DNA of 64,000 nt, taken from assembly GCA_028868375.1 (NCBI GenBank), contig JAGWUP010000004.1, positions 154,312-218,311 on the forward strand, given 5' to 3'. The notes under the pieces are model-generated. The model worked only from the letters and a program-made list of their open reading frames with translations. It ran no database searches and was not told where the DNA came from. Shown in pieces: positions 16,579-24,997 of this stretch. The translations under genes were made by a program, and so were the position numbers. Within the stretch, counting starts at the first letter, position 1. The number at the start of each line of letters is the position of its first letter. The DNA comes from Elusimicrobiota bacterium. GTDB taxonomy: Bacteria > Elusimicrobiota > Elusimicrobia > UBA1565 > UBA9628.

Positions 16579-18411
16579 ATGTCCTCGCGCTGGCCGCTGA
16601 TCCTTTCCGCCTTCCTGCTCCTCAACGCTTCCGTCGCCTCGGGCATGGGCGAGGAGGCTCGCTCCGGTCCCGAGGCCGAGCCGCCCGCAGCTTTTGGAGC
16701 CGCGCCCGAGGGCCTGCCGCTTGCGCCCGAGCTGGCTGGCTCCCCCAGCCTGTCCGGTCTGTCCGGCCAGCCCGATCTTTCCGAGCTGCATGGCCTGCCA
16801 CGGCGGACGCGGGGCTTGGACCTGCCGCAGGCAAGCCTGCCCGTCACGGCCGGGCCCGAGGCCCCTTGGTTGGGGATTGCCGCCGTTCCTCCTGCCTCCG
16901 GCAAGGCCGTCTCCGCGCCGCTGCCAGCGGGGGTGAGCGGGGTCGTCGTTCATAAGATCCGGAATCGGGATGACGCCAACCGCCGGGTTCCCGCGCGCTG
17001 GCATGAAGCCCGCGCGCTTCTAAAGAGAGCCCTCAAGCGATTTGGGCCGCTGCGCTTGCTTGAATACCAATGCCTGTCCGGTCAGCCCATGCTGGCCGTC
17101 GATCTCTCAGACAGACCCGAGCTGTTCGCCTTCCCGGGCTTGGATGCCCATGAGATCGAAATGCTCCGCAAGCTGCGATCTCATTATCCGCGCCTGGCAT
17201 TGCTCCTGCCGGAGAGCGGGGAAATGCCGGGGAGCGGAAAAACGCCCGATCTCGTGCTGGGGGATCGGATCGCCGAACTGAAGGCCAGGCGCAGCAACAC
17301 CACCGACATCGGCGCTCCATTGCACGACGCCGAAGCGCAGTTAAGGGAGCATGCCGAGCGCCACGGCCTGGGGCAGGGCGTGGTCGTCATCGAGTTGACG
17401 ACCTTCAAGGCCGTGCCCGTCGAAGAAGTTCGGCAAAAGTTAAACCGGTGGAGCAGTGAACGCCCTCTTCATTTCGACCATGTCCTGATCCTGGCCGGCG
17501 ACGATCTGAAGATATTCGAGCGCGGCCAGGACGGCGCGTTCCGGCTTGCCCGGGGGCAGGAATTGCCGGCCGCAGCCGTTGCCGGCCGGGCGGCAGACGC
17601 CAGGGCCGGCCGCCGCCTGCTCAGCGAGTTGGGAGCCAATGCGGATCATCCGGAGCGCGCCTGGCAGATTTGGCAGGCGTTCCGGCGCGAACACCCAGAG
17701 CAGGTCGGAGAGCTTTGGCCACAGGTCCAGCGCTTTCTGCCCTTCGCCGGTCCACTGGCTCCGGCAAGCCCGCCGCCGCTTGATTCCGAACGACTGCTTA
17801 ACGAGTACCTGGAGCCGGAGCGGCTGCTTCGGGAGGGCGGCGTCCAGGCCGCCGTCTTCGTCTCAGGAGGCGCCAGCGTCGCGCGCGGTTCGCGCTATTA
17901 TGAGGAAGCGCGGCGCTTCGGCGAGCTGGTGGCCCGCTACGGGCAGGGGCTTGCCCTCGCCACCGGAGGAGGGCCGGGCATCATGGAGGCCGCCAACCGC
18001 GGGGCCTTCGAGGCCGGGGGGCCGAGCGTGGGCTTTCGCATCATCCTGCCAGCGTTCGTGGAGGAGCCGAACCTCTACATCACGCCGGGCCTTAATTTCG
18101 ATTTCGACAACTTCCAGATGCGCAAGCTGCACCTTCTGCGTTGGGCCAGCGCCGTGGTCTGCTTTCCCGGAGCTTTCGGCACTCTCGATGAGCTCTCCGA
18201 GGTCCTGACCTTGGCGCAGACGGGCAAGCTCTCGCCCGTTCCCATCATCCTGGTCGGCGAAAGGGAATGGAAGGACCTCGATCAATTCTTCCGCCGGGCC
18301 GCGGCCAAGGGCCGCTTGTCCGCCGGGAATCTCGAGCGCTACACCATCGTCGAGACGGCCGAGCAGGCCTGGTTGGAGCTCGTCTCCCTTTGGCGGGGCC
18401 GGCCGAGCTAG
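16579..18411 (+). CDS. Secreted LOG-domain protein with CdiA-tRNase-like region
   Basis: The 610-residue product starts with a signal peptide (MSSRWPLILSAFLLLNASVASG) and an Ala/Pro-rich linker. Near residues 220-270, TPDLVLGDRIAELKAR (D224, E233, K235) followed by DAEAQ and GVVVIEL resembles the PD-(D/E)xK nuclease fold of CdiA C-terminal tRNases. Residues about 415-605 form a LOG (lysine-decarboxylase-like) domain with GGGPGIMEAANRGAFEAGG and PGAFGTLDE. LOG enzymes normally release free bases from nucleoside monophosphates in the cytoplasm. The usual PGG is PGA here. Export of such a domain is unusual. The nuclease match is by pattern only. Confidence 0.75.
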   Translation: MSSRWPLILSAFLLLNASVASGMGEEARSGPEAEPPAAFGAAPEGLPLAPELAGSPSLSGLSGQPDLSELHGLPRRTRGLDLPQASLPVTAGPEAPWLGIAAVPPASGKAVSAPLPAGVSGVVVHKIRNRDDANRRVPARWHEARALLKRALKRFGPLRLLEYQCLSGQPMLAVDLSDRPELFAFPGLDAHEIEMLRKLRSHYPRLALLLPESGEMPGSGKTPDLVLGDRIAELKARRSNTTDIGAPLHDAEAQLREHAERHGLGQGVVVIELTTFKAVPVEEVRQKLNRWSSERPLHFDHVLILAGDDLKIFERGQDGAFRLARGQELPAAAVAGRAADARAGRRLLSELGANADHPERAWQIWQAFRREHPEQVGELWPQVQRFLPFAGPLAPASPPPLDSERLLNEYLEPERLLREGGVQAAVFVSGGASVARGSRYYEEARRFGELVARYGQGLALATGGGPGIMEAANRGAFEAGGPSVGFRIILPAFVEEPNLYITPGLNFDFDNFQMRKLHLLRWASAVVCFPGAFGTLDELSEVLTLAQTGKLSPVPIILVGEREWKDLDQFFRRAAAKGRLSAGNLERYTIVETAEQAWLELVSLWRGRPS

Positions 18412-18424
18412 AGCGCGCCCAGTC

Positions 18425-18727
18425 CTAACGAACCTCGAGCTTCAAGCGCAGCCGGAACGGGCCCATCGCCAAGGCGTCGACGCGCCCCATGAACATCCCG
18501 GCCAGGCGCGCGAACGCGGTCAGCCCGCCCGCCGCCTGAGGCCGCCGCTCAAGCGACAGCGGCGCCTCCTGCGGGGAGGGGCAGAGCAGCAGGCTGTCCC
18601 GCGTCCGGCAGATCGGCGCTGCCAGGAGGTCCGCCCGCGCAAATCGAGGCGCGGCCGCCGGCCCCGCCGCCGTCTCCGCCGTCACGAAGGCCGCCGCCAG
18701 CACCAGCGCTCTCGCCCGGGTTCTCAT
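18425..18727 (-). CDS. Small exported hypothetical protein
   Basis: A 100-residue product with an N-terminal signal-like segment (RARALVLAAAFVTAETAAG), then two cysteines (APICRTRD, LLLCPSP) and a short basic tail. I recognise no family. It is convergent with the LOG-domain gene, 13 bases away. High GC can keep such frames open by chance. The signal peptide and the absence of a competing frame make a real gene more likely than not. Confidence 0.5.
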   Translation of the reverse strand: MRTRARALVLAAAFVTAETAAGPAAAPRFARADLLAAPICRTRDSLLLCPSPQEAPLSLERRPQAAGGLTAFARLAGMFMGRVDALAMGPFRLRLKLEVR

Positions 18728-18841
18728 CGCTTGCGCCCGCTATGTAGCAGGTCTCGCCGCTCCTTTTATTGCGAAGCTGTGAACGACGGCGCGAAGGCGG
18801 GAAAGCGAAAGGTCCCGCGATTTTGTAAAATACTGTCCTAT

Positions 18842-18915
18842 TGCGGGATGGTGAAATGGTATCACGGGTGGCTCTGAACCACTTATTCTAGGTTCGAATC
18901 CTAGTCCCGCAGCCA
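18842..18915 (+). tRNA. tRNA-Gln (CTG)
   Basis: A complete cloverleaf. The acceptor TGCGGGA pairs with TCCCGCA. The anticodon loop CTCTGAA gives anticodon CTG. The T-arm is CTAGG-TTCGAAT-CCTAG. The 3' CCA (18913-18915) is encoded. The -10 candidate TAAAAT lies at 18826-18831. No other tRNA is adjacent. Confidence 0.95.
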
Positions 18916-18937
18916 ACTTTGAGCGATAGACGTAACG

Positions 18938-18959
18938 AGGCCCTCCTTCGGGAGGGCCT
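18938..18959 (+). terminator. Hairpin terminator after tRNA-Gln
   Basis: AGGCCCTCC, a TTCG tetraloop and GGAGGGCCT form a perfect 9-bp stem. A pyrimidine-rich stretch (tgtcgtcttcct) follows. It lies 23 bases after the tRNA and is the cleanest terminator in the window. Confidence 0.85.
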
Positions 18960-19041
18960 GTCGTCTTCCTGGGAACGGCGGGCTTGCGGGACTAGCGGTC
19001 TTGAAGATGTCCCTAGAGGTTGAATTTATTACGATGACTTC

Positions 19042-20379
19042 ATGAATATCCGAGCCGCTTGGTTTTTGCTACCAGTCGCGCTTTCCGGCTGCGCTTCGGT
19101 AGTGGGTCGCTATCCGGTGTCGGAGGCCCCGGGGATGGGCTATCCGGAGGCACGGCGGCAGGCCATCGCTCTGCTGAAGAAGGCGAACCTCGAAACGGCC
19201 GGCTTTACCGCTGCCACGCTGGCGGGTGGATTTAAGTTCGACGTCGGGGACAAGGCCCTGAGCCTGAATTACACGCGCTACCGCGGTCTTCTCGACGATC
19301 ACGGCGTCCCGGCGCAAACTGTCTGCGGCTACGAGTACCTCGACGACATCTCCGTGACTGAGTACTCCAACAAATACTGGCAGTGGGCGGTGCCTTTGGG
19401 GTCGCAATGCGACAACCTGGCGGTGTACTTGCCCGACAAGGAGAGCTCCCTCGCCTTCGCCCGCGCGCTTTCCGCGCTCAAGAAGGCTGCCGAGCAGCCC
19501 GCGCCGGCTGCCGCGGGCCTAGGCGGCAAAGACCTCGCCGCCATCGTGCAGGCGGCGGTGGCGGGCGCGACGAAGGCGCAAGGCTCTTCCGATGCGCCAC
19601 AGACGGCCTCCGACGTGGACAAGCCGTCCTTCCATCTTGCCGAGCGGCCGGACGATTTTGCGTTGGTGATTGGCATCGGGAAATACTCCGACCTCCCGGA
19701 GGCCAGCTTCGCCGAGAACGACGCCCGGGCGGTCAAGAATCATCTCCTCGCGATGGGCTTCCCCAGCCGCAACGTCGTCCAGTTGTTCGGCGAAAAAGCC
19801 GGCCGCTCCTCGATGGAAAAGTTCCTCGAGACCTGGCTGCCGCGCAACGTCAAGGAAGACAGTCGCGTCTTTTTCTACTTCTCCGGGCACGGCGCCCCGG
19901 ACCCCGAGACCGGTGAAGCCTATCTCGTTCCCTGGGACGGCGATCCGAGCTTTCTCGAGAACACGGGCTATCCCATCAAGCGCCTCTACGCGAAGCTTTC
20001 CGGCCTCAGGGCCAAGGAAGTCATCGTGGTCATGGACGCCTGCTTCTCGGGAGCGGGCGGTCGCTCGGTTTTGCCCAAAGGCGCGCGACCTTTGGTGGTG
20101 AAGGTGGACGCCGCGACCGTCCCGCAGAACCTGACCGTCTTCGCTGCGGCCTCCGGAAACCAGATCACCAGCACGTTGGAGGATCAAGGCCACGGGACGT
20201 TCACCTATTATTTCTTGAAGGGACTCGACGGCGGGGCCAAGGACGCTTCGGGAGCGGTCACCGCGAAAGGCCTCTACGACTACCTCCGGCCCAAGGTCGA
20301 GGACGCGGCGCGCAGGCAAAATCGAGACCAGGAACCGGTCCTTCGCGGGGTGACCGACCGAGAGATCGCCCAGTTCTAA
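19042..20379 (+). CDS. Caspase-like (C14) lipoprotein A
   Basis: The 445-residue product starts MNIRAAWFLLPVALSGCAS, a lipoprotein signal with the lipobox cysteine at about residue 17, so it should be membrane-anchored outside the cytoplasm. Residues about 205-440 form a caspase-fold peptidase. FALVIGIGKYSD opens the core, YFSGHGAPD carries the catalytic histidine (H283) and VMDACFSGAGG the cysteine (C334). The N-terminal 190 residues are unlike those of the two paralogues at 20490-23337. TACGAT ends 6 bases before the ATG. Substrate unknown; metacaspase-type basic specificity is possible. Confidence 0.9.
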   Translation: MNIRAAWFLLPVALSGCASVVGRYPVSEAPGMGYPEARRQAIALLKKANLETAGFTAATLAGGFKFDVGDKALSLNYTRYRGLLDDHGVPAQTVCGYEYLDDISVTEYSNKYWQWAVPLGSQCDNLAVYLPDKESSLAFARALSALKKAAEQPAPAAAGLGGKDLAAIVQAAVAGATKAQGSSDAPQTASDVDKPSFHLAERPDDFALVIGIGKYSDLPEASFAENDARAVKNHLLAMGFPSRNVVQLFGEKAGRSSMEKFLETWLPRNVKEDSRVFFYFSGHGAPDPETGEAYLVPWDGDPSFLENTGYPIKRLYAKLSGLRAKEVIVVMDACFSGAGGRSVLPKGARPLVVKVDAATVPQNLTVFAAASGNQITSTLEDQGHGTFTYYFLKGLDGGAKDASGAVTAKGLYDYLRPKVEDAARRQNRDQEPVLRGVTDREIAQF

Positions 20380-20465
20380 GTGTCGATCAGTGCGGTGGCC
20401 TGGGGGGATTGCATCTTCCGAATCGGAGCTCCGACGGGCGCTGGGAAATTCCCTCACATCCGGAA

Positions 20466-20487
20466 ACGAGCGCGCAAAGACGCTCGT
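20466..20487. terminator. Hairpin between convergent caspase genes
   Basis: ACGAGCG and CGCTCGT form a 7-bp stem over an 8-base loop, just past the stop of the minus-strand gene and 86 bases past the plus-strand one. There is no U-run. It may end transcription from both sides. Confidence 0.45.
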
Positions 20488-20489
20488 CG

Positions 20490-21938
20490 CTAGCGCGCCG
20501 AGCTGAGCGAGAGCTTGGCGGCGGCGCCCGCGGAGGCCAGCAGCTGCGGCGTCTGGTCGCGGTTGTCGCGGCGGGCGGCGTCGCGCACCAGCGGCAGCAG
20601 CTCGTCGTAGAGGGACTGCACCGTCGCCCGGCCGCGGCTGGCGTTGAGGCCATGAAGGAGGAAATAAGTGAACAGGCCGTGGCCTTGCGTCTCGTCGGTG
20701 CCGGTGATCTCGCCCGCGCCGGCGGCGGCCAGCGATACGACCTTGCCCAAGTCGTCCTGGCCCACGTCCACTTTGGTCACCAGAGGCCGCGCTCCCTTGG
20801 CGAGCACGGAGCGCCCGCCCGCTCCCGAGAAGCAGGCGTCCATGGCGACCACGACGGACTTCGCCTTGAGCGCGTTGAGCTTCCGGTAGAGGCGCTGTAT
20901 CGGGTAGGCCGTGTTCTCGAGAAACTTCGGGTCTCCGTCCCAGGGCACGAGATAGGCGCGCCCCGTCGCCGCATCCGGCGCGCCGTGGCCGGAGAAATAG
21001 ACGAAGACGCGGGAATCCTCGGTGACGCGGCTGGGCAGCCAGGACTCCACGTACTTCGCGATGCTCGCGCGTCCCGCCCGCTGTCCCGTCAGCAGAACGA
21101 CGTTGCGCTCCGGGTAGCCCAGCGCGAGCAGGTGCGCCTTCACGGCGGCGGCGTCGCGCTCGGCGAAATCGGCCTTGGGCAGGCCCTCGTAGTTTTCGAC
21201 GCCGATGACGAGGGCGTAGGCGTCGCCGTCCTCGGGCGCGGCCGCGTAAGACGGCGCGTCCACGTCCGAATGATACGCCGGCGCGGCGCGCGCGGCCGTG
21301 GCGGCTGAGGGGGCGGGCTTGCGCGCGCGCGCGTACGCTTCGAGCGCGCCGGAGCTTAGGAGCGCGCGCTCCAGGCGGGTCCGCGCGATGCGCATGCTGT
21401 CGCCCATGAGATGGTACTGGTCGGTCGGCCCGCGGTGCTCGACGACGCCGTCGGCTTTCAGGGTGTCGATCGGCGCGCCTCCGGCGCCCAGCAGGGCCAC
21501 GGTCATGTCCGTCTTGGCGGTGGAGTGCAGCAGCGCCAGCGCCAGCGGAGGCAGGATGAAAAGAGGCATGAGCGCCGTCTTGTTCGAGTCGAATTTGTAG
21601 TAGACGTCGAAGACCGCCGTGACGTCCGCGCCGGCGGCGCGGGGATCGTCGGCGCGGTCGACGATCACCACCTTGCCGAAGGTGCGCCGGAAGACGTCGA
21701 TCGAGTCGGAGAACAGCTTCTCCGGGTCCCAGTTCATCTCGCCCACGGAGCGTCCGCCGCGCGCGTAAGCGAGCATGTTCTTGGTGTTCTCGGTGACGAC
21801 GACGGCCGCGGTCAACTCGCGCGCCGAGAGCGCGGCGCGGTCGATGCCGGCGAAGGGGTCGGTCGCGGGCGCGGGCGGCGCGCCCGCGCAGCCCTGCAGG
21901 ACGGCGAGGCAGCAGGCCAAGGCCGCGGCTTTCTTCAT
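20490..21938 (-). CDS. Caspase-like (C14) lipoprotein B
   Basis: 482 residues with a lipoprotein signal (MKKAAALACCLAVLQGCAG). A domain of about 230 residues (starting near ELTAAVVVTENTKNML) resembles small outer-membrane lipoproteins that bind or assemble other factors. A caspase domain follows from about residue 245, with ALVIGVENYEG, YFSGHGAPD (H318) and AMDACFSGAGG (C369). The His-Cys spacing of 51 is the same as in the two neighbours. It follows copy C by 10 bases, and GAGGAAG overlaps the C stop as its Shine-Dalgarno. Copies B and C are therefore one operon. Confidence 0.9.
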   Translation of the reverse strand: MKKAAALACCLAVLQGCAGAPPAPATDPFAGIDRAALSARELTAAVVVTENTKNMLAYARGGRSVGEMNWDPEKLFSDSIDVFRRTFGKVVIVDRADDPRAAGADVTAVFDVYYKFDSNKTALMPLFILPPLALALLHSTAKTDMTVALLGAGGAPIDTLKADGVVEHRGPTDQYHLMGDSMRIARTRLERALLSSGALEAYARARKPAPSAATAARAAPAYHSDVDAPSYAAAPEDGDAYALVIGVENYEGLPKADFAERDAAAVKAHLLALGYPERNVVLLTGQRAGRASIAKYVESWLPSRVTEDSRVFVYFSGHGAPDAATGRAYLVPWDGDPKFLENTAYPIQRLYRKLNALKAKSVVVAMDACFSGAGGRSVLAKGARPLVTKVDVGQDDLGKVVSLAAAGAGEITGTDETQGHGLFTYFLLHGLNASRGRATVQSLYDELLPLVRDAARRDNRDQTPQLLASAGAAAKLSLSSAR

Positions 21939-21948
21939 GTCGTCTTCC

Positions 21949-23337
21949 TCACAGAGGCTCGCTCGCCGCTTCCGCTTGCGCCGGGATCAACTGCGGCGTC
22001 TGGTCGCGGTTGTCGCGCCGCGCGGCGTCCTGCACGCGCGGCCGCAGGTATTCGTAGAGATCCTTGGCCGAGGCGGAGCCCCGCGTGCGATTCAGCCCCT
22101 TGAGCAGGTAGTAGGTGAATACGCCGTGGCCCCGCGCCTCGTCGGTGCCCGTGATCTCGTCGGCCCCGGCGGCGGCGAGCACGAGCAGCTTGCCCACGCT
22201 CTGCGCGCCCGTGTCGACCTTGGTGACGAGCGGGCGCGCGCCCTTGGCGAGGACCGAGCGCCCGCCCGCTCCCGAGAAGCAGGAGTCCATCGCCACGAGC
22301 ACGCGCGAGGCCGCAAGCGCGTTGAGCTTCTGGTAGAGGCGCTTGATCGGATAGCCGGTGTCCTCGAGAAACTTGGGATCGCCGTCCCAGGGCACGAGGT
22401 AGGCCTGCCCCGTGGCCGCGTCGGGCGCGCCGTGGCCGGAGAAATAGACGAAGACGCGCGCTCCGCTGGGCACGTTGCGCGGCAGCCAGGACTCCACGTA
22501 CTTTTCGATGCCCGCCTTGCCGGCTTGCGGCCCGGTCAGAAAGATCAGGTTGCGTTCCGGCACGCCCAAGGCCCGCAGGTGGGCGCGGACGGCGGCGGCG
22601 TCGCGCTCCGCGAAGTCGGCCGGCGGCAGGTTCTCGTATTTCTCGATGCCGATGACCAGCGCGTAGCTGTTCGGATCGTCGGCGCGCCGATACGCGGGCC
22701 GGTCGACGTCCGAGGCGTAGGTCCGCGCCGGTTGCGCCCGCGCTACGGGCGCGGCCGCGGCCGGCGCGCGCGCGCGCGCGAACCCGGCCAGCGCGGCCGA
22801 AGCCTGCAGCGTGCGCTCGAACTGATCCCGCACGGACTGAGACGCCTCGTCCATGGCGTCGCCCACTCCGGCGGTGGCGAAGACGGCGGCCCGCGCGGAC
22901 GAGCCCGCCTTCACCTCTTCGATCCTGCCGCCGTCCGGGCTCATGAAGATGGCGGAGAGGTCGATGGAGGCCTTCTGCAGCGCCGTGCCCGGGATCCTCG
23001 AGTAGATGTCGAGCACCACGGCGAGGTCGGCGCCCGCGGCCCGCGCCTCGGCCAGCGAGCGCGCTTCCACGACTTTCTTGAAGTTGCGCCGCAGCACGCC
23101 CCCGACGTCCTCGAAGAGCTTGTTGGGGTCGAACTGGCCGGTGACGGCCGCGCCCCGGCGCGCGTATTGCAGCGCGGCCCGCGTGTTGTCGGACGGGATC
23201 AACGCCAGAGTGAGCCCGGACAAGGGCGAGCCCGCCGGCGAGAGGTCGAGATTGGCGAAGGGATCCTGGCGCGCCGCCGGCTGCGGCATGCAGCCCGACA
23301 GCGACAGGAGGCAAGCGGCAAGAAGCGAGAGCCTCAC
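21949..23337 (-). CDS. Caspase-like (C14) lipoprotein C
   Basis: 462 residues starting GTG (MRLSLLAACLLSLSGCMPQ), with the lipobox cysteine near residue 16. It has the same plan as copy B: an extracytoplasmic N-terminal domain (residues 30-200), an Ala/Arg/Pro linker encoded by a GC-dinucleotide run, then the caspase core with YFSGHGAPD (H302) and AMDSCFSGAGG (C353). B and C are much closer to each other than to A, so a tandem duplication is likely. TAGACT ends 6 bases before the GTG and no Shine-Dalgarno is seen, so leaderless expression of the C-B operon is predicted. Confidence 0.9.
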   Translation of the reverse strand: MRLSLLAACLLSLSGCMPQPAARQDPFANLDLSPAGSPLSGLTLALIPSDNTRAALQYARRGAAVTGQFDPNKLFEDVGGVLRRNFKKVVEARSLAEARAAGADLAVVLDIYSRIPGTALQKASIDLSAIFMSPDGGRIEEVKAGSSARAAVFATAGVGDAMDEASQSVRDQFERTLQASAALAGFARARAPAAAAPVARAQPARTYASDVDRPAYRRADDPNSYALVIGIEKYENLPPADFAERDAAAVRAHLRALGVPERNLIFLTGPQAGKAGIEKYVESWLPRNVPSGARVFVYFSGHGAPDAATGQAYLVPWDGDPKFLEDTGYPIKRLYQKLNALAASRVLVAMDSCFSGAGGRSVLAKGARPLVTKVDTGAQSVGKLLVLAAAGADEITGTDEARGHGVFTYYLLKGLNRTRGSASAKDLYEYLRPRVQDAARRDNRDQTPQLIPAQAEAASEPL

Positions 23338-23513
23338 AGACGGAGTCTAGCAAATGGCGCCCGCTCGTCTTGCTGAGCACTATGACAGAGTGAAGCGCGC
23401 CCGAGCGCAACTCTCTCGGGGCAACTAGTCTTTTAGCCTTGGGCCTTTAAGCCCTCCGAGGCGTGGGACTTTAGCCTCTTCTCGGCGGAAGGCTAACATA
23501 TTATTCTTGGGGC

Positions 23514-24197
23514 ATGAAGACACTCTTTAGCGTTATTGCCGCTCTTTTTTGCGCCCTAATGGTGCCGGCGCCGACCGCGGCGGCCGGCGCTCCGGAAGGG
23601 TCCGCCCTCGAAACCTTGAGCTCTCTGGCGTCCGCTGACGCGGCTGCCTCGGCGAACAACACCCCCACCGCCAAAGGAGGTCTGGGCAGCCACGTCCCCG
23701 GGAAACCCGTTCCAGCCGTCAAGCCGCTGCCCGAGGAGCCGCCGGTTTCTCTAAGCCCCATTGAGCGCCTCAAGTTCATGTACGACCGCGGCGGACCCGT
23801 GACGCGCGCCGACGTGAACGACTGGTGGGCGGGCCAATGCATCAAGCCCCAGGGGGGAAGCTTCCACTCCCTGATCCTGTTCAGCGGCATCCCCGACAAT
23901 CCCGCTGGCGGGCCTCTATTCAAGAATTGGCGCGTCGGCATGCGATTCGCGACGGATGGTCCGCCCTCCTACTTCGATTCCCTGACCGACCATCTCGTGG
24001 CTGAGTTGCGCGGGTACTTGAACGATGCCAGCTCTTCGGAGGTCCCCGTCTTCGGAGCCGAAAGCATGAGTTTCACCCAAACAGATACAAGCTATTGGCT
24101 TAAAAAATTCGGCCCTTACCTCGTCCTCAAGGCGAAGGAGCAAGGCGACGACTATTACTACGCTTACTTCTACAAGAAGGTCACGCCCAAAGAATAG
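23514..24197 (+). CDS. Exported protein of unknown function
   Basis: 227 residues with a signal peptide (MKTLFSVIAALFCALMVPAPTAAAG), then an Ala/Pro-rich linker to residue 80. A compact domain of about 145 residues follows, rich in aromatic residues (NDWWAGQC, DDYYYAYFYKK). I do not recognise the domain. TATTAT lies 9 bases before the ATG with no Shine-Dalgarno. Sixty bases upstream of that box, TTGGGCCTTTAAG looks like a weak copy of the TAGGWCCTTTG element. Repeat copy 2 follows the stop by 33 bases. Confidence 0.75.
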   Translation: MKTLFSVIAALFCALMVPAPTAAAGAPEGSALETLSSLASADAAASANNTPTAKGGLGSHVPGKPVPAVKPLPEEPPVSLSPIERLKFMYDRGGPVTRADVNDWWAGQCIKPQGGSFHSLILFSGIPDNPAGGPLFKNWRVGMRFATDGPPSYFDSLTDHLVAELRGYLNDASSSEVPVFGAESMSFTQTDTSYWLKKFGPYLVLKAKEQGDDYYYAYFYKKVTPKE

Positions 24198-24230
24198 CGT
24201 CCCCAAAACCTCGGGCAAGCCCTGAACGGC

Positions 24231-24286
24231 GGCGGCGCCGATAACATCCCTCCGGGGCCCGGTCGCCTAGAGCGCCGCTCGGCTCT
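24231..24286 (+). repeat. Dispersed intergenic element, copy 2
   Basis: Similar over about 56 bases to the element after purK (3309-3367, opposite strand). Shared blocks are GATAACATCC, CGGTCGCCT and GCGCCGCTCGGCTCTC. As at purK, it follows a gene stop in the same reading direction. The second inverted-repeat end seen in copy 1 is not present here. Confidence 0.65.
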
Positions 24287-24331
24287 CCTGTGATCTACGT
24301 GGGCCTTGTCGCCAACGTCCTGAGCGGGGGT

Positions 24332-24997
24332 CTAGCGCAGTCCCGGCACGAAGAAGGGCCCCAGGCCGATGAGGAAGATGGCGGCGGCCCAGAGGCCGTG
24401 CTCCAGGCTCGTCAGCGCGGCGGAATGGCTGCGTTCGTACGTGCTTGCGAAGAGCAGGCCGCCCAGGAAGGCTAGGCCGACCGCCCAGGCGTTGGCCAGA
24501 TACAGGTGGGCGAGAGAGAACGTCAGGGCGCTGGCCGCCACGCGCGCGCGCGGGTTCTTGAAGAGCCCGCCGTAGCGCTGGAAGAAGAAGACGCGGAACA
24601 AGAACTCCTCGGGATAGGCGGGCAGGACCGGAGAAAAGAGCGCGAAGGCCAGCCATCGGGCCGGATGCCGCCGCGCGAAGGCGAAGGGCGCCGCCGGCGC
24701 GAGCAGCCAGAAGGCGAGGCAGAGGATTCCCGCCAGCGCAAGGAAGCGGCGCAGCACTCCGCGCCAGCCCGACTTCACGGCTTCTAGGCGGAGCAGGCTG
24801 CGGCGGTCGAAGGAAGGGTCGCGCCACAGGAGGGCCAGCGCCGCGGCCAGGACGACGAGCTTGAGCGGCATGAGGGGGAGTCCGGTCCGCCAATGGAGGA
24901 CGGCGGCGCCGACGGGAATGGCGAGGCAGACGATGGCGGCCTCGAGGGCGCGCCGCTCCGCGGCGGGGCTTCCTGGTTCGCGCAGGGCCGGTTTCAT
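24332..24997 (-). CDS. CPBP family intramembrane metalloprotease
   Basis: A 221-residue integral membrane protein with about six hydrophobic segments. The EExxxR signature is present in AYPEEFLFRVFF (near residue 130), followed by a histidine in FSLAHLYLAN and further hydrophobic helices. This matches CPBP (Abi/CAAX-type) proteases, which cleave substrates inside the membrane. Substrates cannot be predicted. The start at 24997 overlaps the preceding YdeI-type stop by ATGA, and an upstream open frame to 25120 belongs to that gene's region. Confidence 0.85.
   Translation of the reverse strand: MKPALREPGSPAAERRALEAAIVCLAIPVGAAVLHWRTGLPLMPLKLVVLAAALALLWRDPSFDRRSLLRLEAVKSGWRGVLRRFLALAGILCLAFWLLAPAAPFAFARRHPARWLAFALFSPVLPAYPEEFLFRVFFFQRYGGLFKNPRARVAASALTFSLAHLYLANAWAVGLAFLGGLLFASTYERSHSAALTSLEHGLWAAAIFLIGLGPFFVPGLR

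Noticed and set aside
21317..22776. GC-dinucleotide runs as possible phase-variable repeats
   Set aside because: They are short, imperfect and code for the Ala/Arg linkers of the caspase proteins, so composition explains them.
21775..23376. Open frame of 533 codons opposite caspase C
   Set aside because: Complement of the caspase gene; Arg/Gly-rich translation without motifs.
23401..23513. Three TTTAGCC-like blocks as a CRISPR or iteron array
   Set aside because: Spacing and sequence are irregular and there are only three weak units; one is better read as a degenerate TAGGWCCTTTG element.
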